Assembly: GCF_030142155.1 (NCBI RefSeq)
Contig: NZ_CP126247.1
Coordinates: 868,001 to 932,000, forward strand
Direction: 5' to 3'
From: Arthrobacter sp. zg-Y820
GTDB lineage: Bacteria; Actinomycetota; Actinomycetes; Actinomycetales; Micrococcaceae
DNA length: 64,000 nt
Shown here: positions 55,468 to 63,810 of the stretch, piece by piece
Layout of the letters: every line of letters starts with the position of its first letter
Position numbering within the stretch: position 1 is the stretch's first letter
Notes under the pieces: generated by a model
What the model saw: the letters and a program-made list of their open reading frames with translations, nothing else
Databases searched by the model: none
What the model was told of the DNA's origin: nothing
Made by a program: the position numbers and the translations under genes

Positions 55468-55473
55468 TAGGCT
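55468..55473 (+). promoter_or_regulatory. -10 box TAGGCT of the tRNA gene
   Basis: TAGGCT lies 22 bp before the mature tRNA 5' end, leaving a short precursor leader. A -35 element was not recognised. Confidence 0.4.
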
Positions 55474-55495
55474 TGAGCAGAAGCTTTTCGCTTCC

Positions 55496-55571
55496 GCCCC
55501 AGTAGCCCAATGGCAGAGGCAGTGGACTTAAAATCCATGTGTTGTCGGTTCGAGTCCGACCTGGGGTACCA
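55496..55571 (+). tRNA. tRNA-Leu(UAA), class I architecture, CCA encoded
   Basis: A 76-nt cloverleaf. The acceptor stem GCCCCAG/CTGGGGT closes with a G-U first pair and the discriminator is A. The D arm has GCC/GGC with GG in the loop. The anticodon stem GTGGA/TCCAT carries loop CTTAAAA, so the anticodon is TAA. The T arm is GTCGG-TTCGAGT-CCGAC and CCA is encoded (55569-55571). The variable region is only 5 nt (GTGTT), so this is a class I form, whereas bacterial tRNA-Leu normally has a long variable arm. Confidence 0.92.
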
Positions 55572-55577
55572 CTGTTG

Positions 55578-55880
55578 TCAGCGGGCCGGCTGCTGCGCCG
55601 GGTCCGCTCGTCGCTCGTCCGTTCGTTGCGCCGGGTCCACCACTCCGGGTTCATCGGGATGCGCCACCCGCAGGTGCGAGGTGACGAGCCGGACGGCTTC
55701 CTCCTCCGTGCCGACGTCGTACTCCCAGCTGCAGGAACAGCAGCGCGCGTGCGGTGTCCCGTCGGCAGCCGCTGAAACTCCCCAGGCTTCCCCGGGAAGC
55801 AGATAGAAGCCTCCGTAGGTGCCGGAGAACTCCCTCAGCGGGCTGTCCTCCATCTGACGGTGATGGCTCTGCTCGATCAT
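55578..55880 (-). CDS. Small hypothetical protein with Cys/His zinc-site pattern
   Basis: A 100-residue open frame with ARCCSCSWEYDVGTEEEAVRLVTSHLRVAHP (about 45-75), a C-x-C ... H-x4-H arrangement that could bind zinc. The last 20 residues include a DPAQ duplication. I do not recognise a family. The start could be either the first Met or Met10. It lies 6 bp after the tRNA on the opposite strand. GC-rich codon bias supports coding, but length and lack of homology keep confidence low. Confidence 0.45.
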   Translation of the reverse strand: MIEQSHHRQMEDSPLREFSGTYGGFYLLPGEAWGVSAAADGTPHARCCSCSWEYDVGTEEEAVRLVTSHLRVAHPDEPGVVDPAQRTDERRADPAQQPAR

Positions 55881-56112
55881 GGGAGCTATTCGGTGAGCGG
55901 GACCAGGGCGGATGGGCCGAAGCGGGCACTTATTTGCCCAAAGGGTTATTGCCGCGGAGCGTGTTCGAGGTACTGCGGGGTTCCGGCGCGCAGAGGCCCG
56001 TCAGTAGCATGAATCAATAGCATAAAACGGAACGCGGAACCCTTATCCGGGCGGTGCCGCAGGGATAAGCAGGACAAACGGGAACGCCGCCCCCACTGCG
56101 CCGGGAGCGGTC
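55881..56112. other. Intergenic region with inverted repeat
   Basis: TAGCAT occurs at 56005-56010 and 56018-56023, either of which could be a -10 box. An inverted repeat CTTATCC...GGATAAG (56042-56048, 56063-56069) lies between them and the next gene. No ORF is convincing. Confidence 0.4.
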
Positions 56113-56370
56113 ATGAGCGATGCCCTGAGAATCGAAAATCCGTCCGAAGACACCTATCTGCTGCGCAACGTCAGCGGACACGTGCTTGGCCACGTGGTTG
56201 TTGACGGATCCAGGGTGGGCGTGAACACCAAGAACCTGCCCGCCGGAATGGACCTGGCCGATGGCGAGGCCGTGGAGTTCCACATGTACCACCGCGGGGG
56301 AGTGCCCCTGCCAAAGGACCTGTACATCAAGTGGGACGGCGCCGCGGAGTGGGACGTTATTCCCGTCTAG
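56113..56370 (+). CDS. Small hypothetical protein
   Basis: An 85-residue acidic protein with alternating beta-strand-like segments (TYLLRNVSGHVLGHVVVDGSRVGV; EAVEFHMYHRGGVPLPKDLYIKW). GGGAG (56100-56104) is 8 nt before ATG 56113. The sequence has normal GC-rich coding character for this genome but no family I recognise. It is monocistronic, ending about 70 bp before the ribose operon promoter. Confidence 0.55.
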   Translation: MSDALRIENPSEDTYLLRNVSGHVLGHVVVDGSRVGVNTKNLPAGMDLADGEAVEFHMYHRGGVPLPKDLYIKWDGAAEWDVIPV

Positions 56371-56438
56371 CCTCCGTCGAAACCCTCCCCGGACGCCCCC
56401 TCGCGCCGGCCTGTAACCCAAGGCACGAAGCGTCGTGT

Positions 56439-56467
56439 TTGACGGCACACATGATCTGCACCATACT
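56439..56467 (+). promoter_or_regulatory. Promoter of the ribose operon
   Basis: TTGACG (56439-56444) and CATACT (56462-56467) are 17 bp apart. Transcription would start near 56474, inside the first operator copy, so a bound repressor would block initiation. Confidence 0.75.
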
Positions 56468-56495
56468 TGGAATCGATTCCATGGAATCGATTCCA
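56468..56495. promoter_or_regulatory. Two abutting LacI-family operators
   Basis: TGGAATCGATTCCA occurs at 56468-56481 and again directly after at 56482-56495. Each is a perfect 14-bp palindrome with the central CG typical of LacI-family sites. They overlap the start site of the rbs operon and precede rbsR, implying autoregulation. Confidence 0.9.
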
Positions 56496-56514
56496 CAACG
56501 GTGTAGGGAGCAGA

Positions 56515-57528
56515 GTGCGGTCAACGACGATCAAGGACGTGGCGAGGCTGGCCGGCGTCTCGGCAGCCACGGCTTCCCGGGTGCTGTCCGGGCATTCCGC
56601 CACCTCCGAAGACGCCCGCCAGGCGGTCCGCGATGCCGCCGCTGAGCTCGGCTTCCGCCCCAACGCCCAGGCCCGCTCGCTGCGCAAGACCAGCACCCAG
56701 ACCATCGGCCTGCTGCTGCCCGACATCCGCAACCCCTTCTTTGCCGACCTGGCCCACGCCGTCGAGCAGCGCGCCCGCGAATTTCAGTACCTCACCCTCT
56801 TCGGCAACGCCAACGAAAGCCAGGAGCAGCAGGAGCGCTACCTCGACGTCATGCTCTCCCAGCGCGTGGACGGCCTGATCGCCGCACCCCAGGGCGAAGC
56901 CCGGAGCCTGGTGGGCCTCCTGGCCGGCGAGCTGCCCACGGTGTTCGTGGACCGCGTGGTTGACGGCGCCAAGGTTCCCAGCGTCACTGCCGACAACGGA
57001 AGCGGAATCGCCGACGCCGTCCGCCACCTCACCGAGCTGGGGCACCGCCGGATCGGCTACATTGCCGGTCCCCAGTCGACGTCCACGGGACGCGAGCGGC
57101 TGCAGGCCTACCGCGGCGCCGTCGCCGAAACCGGGGCGGACGACGACGGCGACCTGGTGTTCCTCGGCGACTTCCAGTCCGCCAGCGGTGCGGCCGGGGC
57201 ACGCCGGCTGCTGGACCTTCCCGTCCCGCCCACGGCGCTGCTCGCCGCGGACAGCCTGATGAGCATCGGCGCTGTCGGCGTCTGCAACGAGCGCGGACTG
57301 GCCATCGGAGCCGACCTGGCCTTCGTGGCCTACGACGACATCGAAGCCTTCACGCTGCTCAACCCGGCGCTGACCGTCATAACCCACGACGTCCATGCCA
57401 TGGGGCGGCTTGCCGTTGACCTGCTGCTCGCTGAAATCGCCGGGGAATCCCCGGCCTCCGTGGTGCTGCCGAGCAGGCTCATCATCCGCGGCTCGACCCC
57501 GCCCCTTCCAGGAGGAACCCCAGCATGA
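56515..57528 (+). CDS. rbsR: LacI family ribose operon repressor
   Basis: A 337-residue LacI-type regulator. The N-terminal HTH and hinge are TTIKDVARLAGVSAATASRVLSGH (about 4-27) and GFRPNAQARSLRKTSTQTIGLLLPDI. The ribose-binding-like core follows with FVDRVVDG and a C-terminal domain. It is expected to release its operators on binding ribose. GTG 56515 follows GGGAG (56506-56510) and removes 16 non-homologous residues from the longest frame. Its stop overlaps rbsA by 4 nt. Confidence 0.93.
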   Translation: MRSTTIKDVARLAGVSAATASRVLSGHSATSEDARQAVRDAAAELGFRPNAQARSLRKTSTQTIGLLLPDIRNPFFADLAHAVEQRAREFQYLTLFGNANESQEQQERYLDVMLSQRVDGLIAAPQGEARSLVGLLAGELPTVFVDRVVDGAKVPSVTADNGSGIADAVRHLTELGHRRIGYIAGPQSTSTGRERLQAYRGAVAETGADDDGDLVFLGDFQSASGAAGARRLLDLPVPPTALLAADSLMSIGAVGVCNERGLAIGADLAFVAYDDIEAFTLLNPALTVITHDVHAMGRLAVDLLLAEIAGESPASVVLPSRLIIRGSTPPLPGGTPA

Positions 57529-59075
57529 AAGAGAATCCCATCCTGAATGAGAATCCCATCCTGACCCTTGAGGGCGTCAGCAAGTCCTTTGGCCCGGTGA
57601 CGGTGATCGACGGCGTCACCGTCAACGTGCGCCCGGGCAAGGTCCAGGTGCTCCTGGGCGAAAACGGTGCCGGCAAATCCACCCTGATCAAGATGATGTC
57701 CGGGGTCTACCAGCCCGACGGCGGCCGGATCCTCGTGGACGGCAAGCCGGTTTCCCTGCCGGACACCAAGGCTGCCGAAGCCCACGGCATCGCCACCATC
57801 CACCAGGAACTGAACCTGGTGGGGTCCATGAGCGTGGCCGAGAACATCTGCCTGGGCCGGATGCCGCGCAAATACGGGCTGGTGGACCGCCGCGCCATGA
57901 AGGCTCAGGCCCGGGCGGCGCTGGACCTGATCGGCCTCGACGTGGACCTGGACCAGCCGGTGGGGGAGCTGGGCATCGCCCGGCAGCAGTTGGTGGAAAT
58001 CGCCAAGGCCCTGAGCCTGAACGCCCGGATGCTGATTCTTGACGAGCCGACGGCGGCGCTGACCAACCGCGAAATCGCCTCCCTGTTCTCCGTCGTCGAG
58101 GACCTGCGCCGGAAGGGTGTGGGCATGGTGTTCATTTCCCACCACCTGGACGAAATCGCCGCGATCGGGGACTCGGTGTCCGTGCTCCGGGACGGCAAGT
58201 TCATCGCCGAGGTCCCCGCCGATACGCACGAAGATGAGCTGGTCCGCCTGATGGTGGGACGGGACATCGACCAGCAGTTCCCCCGCCGGCGTGAATTCAC
58301 CGGTCCGGCGCAGACGCTGCTGCAGGTGCAGGGGCTGTCAATGAAGGGCTTGATCCACGACGTGTCGTTCTCGGTTGCGGCCGGGGAAGTCGTCTCCCTG
58401 GCCGGGCTGATGGGCGCGGGCCGGACCGAGGTGGTGCGTGCCATCGCCGGCGCGGACTCCTATACCTCCGGAACGGTCACCGTTCGCGGAAAACAGCTGC
58501 CCAAGGCCGACATCGGAGCGGCCATCCGCGCCGGCCTCGGCCACGTGCCCGAGGACCGCAAGGTGCAGGGCCTGGTGCTCGGGGCGGCAGTCAACGACAA
58601 CATCGGCTACGCCACCCTCGCCGCCACGGCAAAGGCCGGCGTGGTGGACTTCGCCGGCCAGCGCAAACGTGCCCAGGAGGTGGCGGACCGGCTGCGGATC
58701 CGCATGCACAGCCTGGACCAGGCGGTGGGATCACTCTCCGGCGGCAACCAGCAGAAGGCGGTTTTTGCCCGCTGGATCGTGGCCGGATCAACCGTGCTGC
58801 TGCTGGACGAACCGACCCGGGGCGTCGATGTGGGCGCCAAGGTGGAGATCTACGAACTGATCAACGCAATCACCGCAGCCGGCGGCGCCGTCGTCATGGT
58901 GTCCAGCGAACTACCGGAGGTGCTGGGCATGAGTGACCGCATCCTGGTGATGAGCGGCGGTCACATAGCCGGTGAACTCGACGCCGGCGAAGCCACACAG
59001 GACGCCGTGATGTCGCTGGCGGTGCGCGACATACAGCGTGATTTGGAAGACCAACTGATGAAGGACGGATCATGA
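57525..59075 (+). CDS. rbsA: Ribose ABC transporter ATP-binding protein
   Basis: A 516-residue two-domain ATPase for sugar uptake. The first domain has VLLGENGAGKSTLIKMMSGVYQPDGG, LGIARQQLVEIAKALSL and LILDEPTAALTNRE. The second has LAGLMGAGRTEVVRAIAGAD, LSGGNQQKAVFARWI and LLLDEPTRGVDVGAK. A short 18-bp duplication encodes ENPIL twice at residues 3-13. The start overlaps rbsR. It binds to rbsC in the membrane. Confidence 0.95.
   Translation: MKENPILNENPILTLEGVSKSFGPVTVIDGVTVNVRPGKVQVLLGENGAGKSTLIKMMSGVYQPDGGRILVDGKPVSLPDTKAAEAHGIATIHQELNLVGSMSVAENICLGRMPRKYGLVDRRAMKAQARAALDLIGLDVDLDQPVGELGIARQQLVEIAKALSLNARMLILDEPTAALTNREIASLFSVVEDLRRKGVGMVFISHHLDEIAAIGDSVSVLRDGKFIAEVPADTHEDELVRLMVGRDIDQQFPRRREFTGPAQTLLQVQGLSMKGLIHDVSFSVAAGEVVSLAGLMGAGRTEVVRAIAGADSYTSGTVTVRGKQLPKADIGAAIRAGLGHVPEDRKVQGLVLGAAVNDNIGYATLAATAKAGVVDFAGQRKRAQEVADRLRIRMHSLDQAVGSLSGGNQQKAVFARWIVAGSTVLLLDEPTRGVDVGAKVEIYELINAITAAGGAVVMVSSELPEVLGMSDRILVMSGGHIAGELDAGEATQDAVMSLAVRDIQRDLEDQLMKDGS
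57531..57566 (+). repeat. 18-bp tandem duplication in rbsA N-terminus
   Basis: Units 57531-57548 and 57549-57566 begin GAGAATCCCATCCTGA and match at 16 of 18 positions. They add in-frame ENPILN/ENPILT residues before the first ATPase domain. Confidence 0.85.
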
Positions 59076-60070
59076 ACAACGCAGCGGTGCAGACACCGGA
59101 AAAGGCCACGCGGAAGCAGGCACCGGACACCGGGGCGCGGGTTAAGAAGTTCCTGGCGGACAACGGGGCGCTGGTGGGCCTCGTGGTCCTGGGCCTGGCG
59201 CTCTTTATTGCCACGCCCGACTTCCTGACCGGCCCGAACCTGCTGAACATCGGCATTCAGGCTTCGGTGATTGCCGTCCTGGCCTTCGGCATGACCTTCG
59301 TGATCGTGGCCGCCGGCATCGACCTCTCGGTGGGTTCGGTGGCGGCCCTGTCCGCCATGGGTTCGGCGTGGATGTTCACGCAGGGCAACCTCCCCGGCTG
59401 GCTGGCGCTGGCCGGCGGACTGCTGATCGGAACCCTGAGCGGCGCCGTCAGCGGCTTCGCCGTTGCCTACGGCCGGCTGCCGTCCTTCATTGCCACCCTG
59501 GCCATGCTCAGCGTCGCCCGCGGCCTCACCCTGGTCCTCTCCGACGGCCGGCCCATCGCCACCGCCCCCGAGGTGTCCTTCCTGGGCGGAAATGTGGGTC
59601 CCATTCCGATGCCCATCGTGGTCCTGGTGATCGCCGGCATCGCCGCTGCCCTGATCCTGAACTACACGGTGATCGGCCGCTACATGTACGCGGTGGGCGG
59701 CAACACCGAAGCGGCCCGCCTTTCCGGCATCCCGGTCCGCCGGGTGCTGGTCACCGTCTTCGCGCTGTCCGGGCTCTTCGCCGCGCTGGCCGGACTCCTG
59801 CTCTCCGGACGTCTTGATTCGGCCCAGCCCCAGGCCGCGTCCGGCTATGAGCTGGACGCGATTGCCGCCGTCGTCATTGGCGGGGCCTCGCTGGCCGGCG
59901 GCGTCGGGCGCATCAGCGGCACCCTCATCGGCGCCCTCGTCCTTGTGGTGATCCGCAACGGCCTGAACCTGCTGAACGTCTCCTCCTTCTGGCAGCAGGT
60001 CGTCATCGGCCTGGTGATCGCCCTCGCCGTCGGCGCGGACGCCCTGCGCCGGAAAAATTCCACCCACTAA
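59072..60070 (+). CDS. rbsC: Ribose ABC transporter permease
   Basis: A 332-residue permease of the BPD_transp_2 family, with about eight to ten helices after a 28-residue cytosolic tail. VIVAAGIDLSVGSVAALSAMGSAW is the RbsC signature, and VGGNTEAARLSGIPVRRVLVTVFALSGLFAALAGLLL and YELDAIAAVVIGGASLAGGVGRISGTLIGA complete it. It overlaps rbsA by 4 nt. A 24-bp gap with AAAGGA precedes rbsB. Confidence 0.95.
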   Translation: MNNAAVQTPEKATRKQAPDTGARVKKFLADNGALVGLVVLGLALFIATPDFLTGPNLLNIGIQASVIAVLAFGMTFVIVAAGIDLSVGSVAALSAMGSAWMFTQGNLPGWLALAGGLLIGTLSGAVSGFAVAYGRLPSFIATLAMLSVARGLTLVLSDGRPIATAPEVSFLGGNVGPIPMPIVVLVIAGIAAALILNYTVIGRYMYAVGGNTEAARLSGIPVRRVLVTVFALSGLFAALAGLLLSGRLDSAQPQAASGYELDAIAAVVIGGASLAGGVGRISGTLIGALVLVVIRNGLNLLNVSSFWQQVVIGLVIALAVGADALRRKNSTH

Positions 60071-60094
60071 CCACCCCCACAAAAGGAAAAAACA

Positions 60095-61036
60095 ATGAAG
60101 TTCTCCTCCGCCCGTAAGACCGCGGCAGTGACCGTATCCCTGGGACTGCTGCTGGCCACCACCGCCTGCAACCGCGGCGACGACGCCGCAGCGGCAGGGG
60201 GCACCGTCACCCTGGCCGTGTCCACCCTGAACAATCCCTTCTTCGTTGAACTGCGCGACGGCGCGCAGTCAGCGGCCGAAGCCGCCGGCCTGGACCTCGA
60301 GGTCCTGGACGCCCAGAACGATTCCGCCACCCAGACCAACCAGCTGGCCACCGCAGCCACGTCCGGAACCGAAGGCGTCATCATCAACCCCGTCGATTCC
60401 GATGCAGCCGCCGCCTCCGTCAGCCCGCTGCTGAGCGCCGAAACCCCGATTGTGGCCGTGGACCGCACGGTGAACGGCGCGGAGATCCAGTCCCTGGTTT
60501 CCAGCGACAACAAGGCCGGCGGACGCCAGGCGGCCGACGAGCTGGCCAAGGCCATGGGCGGCGAGGGCGAAATCATCATCCTCCAGGGAGTGGCCGGAAC
60601 CTCGGCCAGCCGCGACCGCGGCGCCGGCTTCGCCGAGGGGCTCAAGGCCTACCCCGGCATCAAGGTGGCGGCACAGCAGACGGCGAACTTCGACCGCGCC
60701 GAAGCGCTGAACGTGGCCACCAACCTGCTGCAGGCCCATTCCGGCGTCACGGGCATCTTCGCCGAAAACGATGAAATGGCACTGGGCGCCATCCAGGCGC
60801 TGGGCAACCGTGCCGGTTCCGACGTCAGCGTGGTCGGCTTTGACGGCACCGAGGGCGGTTTCAAGGCAGTCCAGGACGGCACCATGACCGCCACCATTGC
60901 CCAGCAGCCCGCCGAACTGGGCAAGCGGTCCGTGGAGGTCCTGGCCCAGCTGCTGGACGGCGAAACCGTGGAATCCAGCATTCCGGTGCCGGTCACCACA
61001 GTGACCACCGAAAACGTGGCTGACTTCGTCTCGTGA
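60095..61036 (+). CDS. rbsB: Ribose-binding lipoprotein
   Basis: A 313-residue periplasmic-binding-protein-like lipoprotein. The signal peptide ends at ATTAC (Cys25), with Thr at position -3, less usual than Leu. The body has LAVSTLNNPFFVELRDGAQSAAEAAGLDL, INPVDSDAAAASVSPLL and GFDGTEGGFKAVQDGTMTATIAQQP. It delivers ribose to RbsAC. Its end overlaps rbsD by 4 nt. Confidence 0.95.
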   Translation: MKFSSARKTAAVTVSLGLLLATTACNRGDDAAAAGGTVTLAVSTLNNPFFVELRDGAQSAAEAAGLDLEVLDAQNDSATQTNQLATAATSGTEGVIINPVDSDAAAASVSPLLSAETPIVAVDRTVNGAEIQSLVSSDNKAGGRQAADELAKAMGGEGEIIILQGVAGTSASRDRGAGFAEGLKAYPGIKVAAQQTANFDRAEALNVATNLLQAHSGVTGIFAENDEMALGAIQALGNRAGSDVSVVGFDGTEGGFKAVQDGTMTATIAQQPAELGKRSVEVLAQLLDGETVESSIPVPVTTVTTENVADFVS

Positions 61037-61416
61037 AAAAAACCGGCATCCTCAACGCACCCCTGAACGCCGCAATCGGCAGGCTCGGACACGGGCACCT
61101 GGTAGTGGTCGCTGACTGCGGCCTGCCGATTCCCGACGGTGTCCCTGCCGTCGACCTGGCCCTGGTCCAGGGCATCCCTTCCTTTTCCGATGTGCTGGGC
61201 GCACTGCTGGACGAAATCGAGGTCGAAGGGGCGATCATGGCTGAGGAGGCCGGCGGCACCGCCGTTGACAGCCTGCTGGCTCAGGCCGGGCTTCAGCCCG
61301 AAACGGTGACCCATGAGGAGTTCAAGGCGCTGCTCCCGTCCGTGCGGCTGATCGTGCGGACGGGAGAGGCCACGCCCTATGCCAACGTCATGTTGCGCAG
61401 CGGAGTGACCTTCTAA
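61033..61416 (+). CDS. rbsD: D-ribose pyranase
   Basis: A 127-residue RbsD that speeds the change of beta-pyranose to beta-furanose ribose, the form used for phosphorylation. MKKTGILNAPLNAAIGRLGHGHLVVVADCGLPIP carries the catalytic His, and VRTGEATPYANVMLRSGVTF is the conserved C-terminus. GTG 61033 overlaps rbsB by 4 nt. No ribokinase (rbsK) gene follows; the kinase must be elsewhere. Confidence 0.94.
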   Translation: MKKTGILNAPLNAAIGRLGHGHLVVVADCGLPIPDGVPAVDLALVQGIPSFSDVLGALLDEIEVEGAIMAEEAGGTAVDSLLAQAGLQPETVTHEEFKALLPSVRLIVRTGEATPYANVMLRSGVTF

Positions 61417-61455
61417 CCCGCGTCCGTGTCCCGGGCAAGTGGTAAAGCGGCACTA

Positions 61456-61471
61456 TGTGACGAGAGTTACA
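61456..61471. promoter_or_regulatory. Crp/GlxR-type box upstream of livK-like gene
   Basis: TGTGA-CGAGAG-TTACA has the same arms as the box upstream of sdh. It lies about 115 bp before ATG 61587. A -10-like TAGCTT at 61514-61519 would put it near -62. Confidence 0.6.
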
Positions 61472-61586
61472 AGGACGTAACCCTAAACTCTTATGTTTGA
61501 CTCATTATTCAACTAGCTTTCTTCTCATCAGGAATACCTGAAAACGGCATCAAAGGCCTCCGCCTTTCGATCGGGGAGAAAAATCT

Positions 61587-62984
61587 ATGACTGCACTACG
61601 CACCACGAGTCGCCTTGGCCTGGGAGACGGATATAGCCGGGCGGCGAAAATCGCGGCGCTCGGGCTCGGCCTGGCAATGTTCGCAACAGCCTGCGGCGGA
61701 GAGAACGCACCCTCTGCCGAGTCCACCGGATCGGAATCCGCAACCGCATCTGCTGCCGCTTCCTCAGCGGTCAGCTGCCCGCCCAATGAAGGCGGCAAGG
61801 GCGAAGACCCGGGGACCAAGGGTGACCCCGCGGCAGTGCCCGCTTCCACCGGCACGACGGCGTCGCCGTTGAAGATCGGTTCGCTGCTTCCCACCACGGG
61901 TGCCCTGGCGTTCCTCGGCCCGCCCGAGATCGCCGGCGTGAACCTGGCTGTCGAAGAAGTAAACGCGGCCGGCGGTGTCCTGGGCCAGCCGATGGAGGTT
62001 GTGCACCGGGATTCCGGCGACACTACCACTGACATTGCCACCCAGTCCGTCACCGATCTGCTGAGCCAGGGTGTCAGCGGCATTGTCGGAGCGGCGTCCT
62101 CGGGTGTTTCCAAGACCGTCATCGGACAGATCACCGGAGCCGGCGTCATCCAGTTCTCGCCGGCCAACACCTCCCCGGACTTCACCGACTGGGACGACGA
62201 CGGCCTGTTCTGGCGGACCGCTCCCTCGGACGTGCTGCAGGGGCGGACCCTCGGCAACTACGTCATGACCTGCGGGGCGCAGACCGTCGGCATGATCGTC
62301 CTGAACGATGCCTACGGCACCGGCCTGGCGAGCAACATTCGAGGCTCGGTTGAGGCCGCCGGCGGCCAGATCGTTGCGGAAGAAATGTTCAATGAGGGTG
62401 AATCCCAGTTCAGCAGCCAGGTGGACGAGGTTGTGGCTGCCAAGCCCGACGCCATTGTTGTCATCAGCTTCGAACAGGCCAAGAGCATTGTTCCGCTGCT
62501 GACCGCCAAGGGCATCGATCCCACCCAGCTGTTCCTCGTGGACGGCAACACCTCCGACTACAGCAAGGACCTCGAAGCGGGCACGCTCGAAGGAGCCCAG
62601 GGAACCATCCCGGGCCCGTTTGCCTCGGACAACTTCAAGGAATCACTGCTGAAGCTGGACCCGGCCCTGAAGGACTGGGCCTACGCCGGTGAAAGCTACG
62701 ACGCCGTGACCATGCTGGCCCTGGCCTCAGAGGCGGCAGGCAGCACCGACGGCAAGGCCATGGCCGCCGAACTGCAGGGTGTTTCGGCAGAGGGCGAGAA
62801 GTGCTTTGACTACGCAGGCTGCGTGACCATCCTGCGCGGCGGAGGGGACATCGACTACGACGGTTACTCCGGCCCGGTGACCTTCGACGAGAACGGTGAC
62901 CCGACGGAGGCTTTCATCGGCATCTACCAGTACGACGCCGACAACAAGCCGGTTCCGAGCCGCTCCGAAGAGGGCAAGCTCTAA
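61587..62984 (+). CDS. Branched-chain amino-acid type ABC transporter substrate-binding lipoprotein
   Basis: A 465-residue LivK/Leu-binding-type lipoprotein. The signal peptide leads to FATAC (Cys36), followed by a Ser/Ala/Glu-rich spacer. The binding domain has LKIGSLLPTTGALAFLGPPEIAGVNLAVEEVNAAGGVLGQPMEVV and SYDAVTMLALASEAAG. An internal Cys pair (CFDYAGC) may form a disulfide. Ligands may be amino acids or amides. It is convergent with ATPase genes of the same transporter type, from which it is separated by a perfect inverted repeat. Confidence 0.88.
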   Translation: MTALRTTSRLGLGDGYSRAAKIAALGLGLAMFATACGGENAPSAESTGSESATASAAASSAVSCPPNEGGKGEDPGTKGDPAAVPASTGTTASPLKIGSLLPTTGALAFLGPPEIAGVNLAVEEVNAAGGVLGQPMEVVHRDSGDTTTDIATQSVTDLLSQGVSGIVGAASSGVSKTVIGQITGAGVIQFSPANTSPDFTDWDDDGLFWRTAPSDVLQGRTLGNYVMTCGAQTVGMIVLNDAYGTGLASNIRGSVEAAGGQIVAEEMFNEGESQFSSQVDEVVAAKPDAIVVISFEQAKSIVPLLTAKGIDPTQLFLVDGNTSDYSKDLEAGTLEGAQGTIPGPFASDNFKESLLKLDPALKDWAYAGESYDAVTMLALASEAAGSTDGKAMAAELQGVSAEGEKCFDYAGCVTILRGGGDIDYDGYSGPVTFDENGDPTEAFIGIYQYDADNKPVPSRSEEGKL

Positions 62985-63000
62985 CCCGCGGCAAAACACC

Positions 63001-63049
63001 GCACCAACGGAACAGCCCCCGCCGACGGCGGGGGCTGTTCCGTTGGTGC
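63001..63049. terminator. 23-bp perfect stem bidirectional terminator
   Basis: The arm 63001-63023 pairs without mismatch with 63027-63049 across a 3-nt GAC loop. On the minus strand it is followed by the complement of AAAAC, giving a T-rich tail. It lies 16 bp after the substrate-binding gene and 14 bp beyond the convergent livF end. Confidence 0.85.
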
Positions 63050-63063
63050 CGGGCGGTGAACGC

Positions 63064-63810
63064 CTACGCGGTGTCCGCCAGGGTCCCCAGATAGAGCTGG
63101 ATGACCTTCGGGTCCTTCATCAGGTCACGGCCGGTGCCCGTGTAGGCGTCGCGGCCCTGGTCCAAGACGTAGGCGCGGTCACAGATCTGCAGGCAGCGGC
63201 GCGCATTCTGCTCCACCATGATCACGGAAACCCCCGCCCGGTTGATCTCATGGACCCGCAGGAACGCTTCATCCTGCTTCACGGGGGAGAGCCCGGCAGA
63301 GGGTTCGTCCAGCAGCAGCACCGCCGGCTCCATCATGAGTGCCCGGCCCATGGCCACCATCTGGCGCTCCCCGCCGGACAGCGACCCCGCACGCTGGGCG
63401 CGCCGCGTGCGCAGCTCGGGAAACAGGTCCGCCACAAAGTCGAAACGCTCCTTGAACCGCTTCGGCGCCTGGAACAGGCCCATCTGCAGGTTCTCCTCGA
63501 TGGTCAGGGACGGGAACACGTTGTTGTTCTGCGGGACGAAGCCCACGCCGCGGCTGACCAGCTTGTTGGCCTTCAGCCCGGTGATGTCCTGTCCGCGGAC
63601 CACAACGGTCCCGGAGTGCACCTTCACCAGGCCGAACATTGCCTTGAGCAGGGTCGATTTTCCGGCGCCGTTGGGTCCGATAATGCCGATCAGCTCGCCG
63701 CGGCGGGCTTCGATGCTGCAGCCGTTGAGGATGTTTACGCCCGGAAGGTATCCGGCCACCAAATCGGTCACTTTGACGACGGAATCGCCCTCGAATGCCT
63801 CGGCAGTCAT
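63064..63810 (-). CDS. livF: Branched-chain amino-acid ABC transporter ATPase (LivF type)
   Basis: A 248-residue ATPase. IGIIGPNGAGKSTLLKAMFGL is the P-loop, SLSGGERQMVAMGRALMM the signature, VLLLDEPSAGLS the Walker B, and the switch region is VIMVEQNARRCLQICDR, typical of LivF. YVLDQGRDAYTGTGRDLMKDPKVIQLYLG closes the protein. ATG 63810 overlaps the livG stop by 3-4 nt, so the two ATPase genes are coupled. Confidence 0.93.
   Translation of the reverse strand: MTAEAFEGDSVVKVTDLVAGYLPGVNILNGCSIEARRGELIGIIGPNGAGKSTLLKAMFGLVKVHSGTVVVRGQDITGLKANKLVSRGVGFVPQNNNVFPSLTIEENLQMGLFQAPKRFKERFDFVADLFPELRTRRAQRAGSLSGGERQMVAMGRALMMEPAVLLLDEPSAGLSPVKQDEAFLRVHEINRAGVSVIMVEQNARRCLQICDRAYVLDQGRDAYTGTGRDLMKDPKVIQLYLGTLADTA

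Noticed and set aside
54011..55654. Long minus-strand frame over ndh and the tRNA
   Set aside because: It runs through a tRNA gene and a terminator and lacks homology.
55496..55880. Integration site at the tRNA
   Set aside because: No integrase or repeated tRNA 3' end was seen downstream, so this is not shown to be an attachment site.
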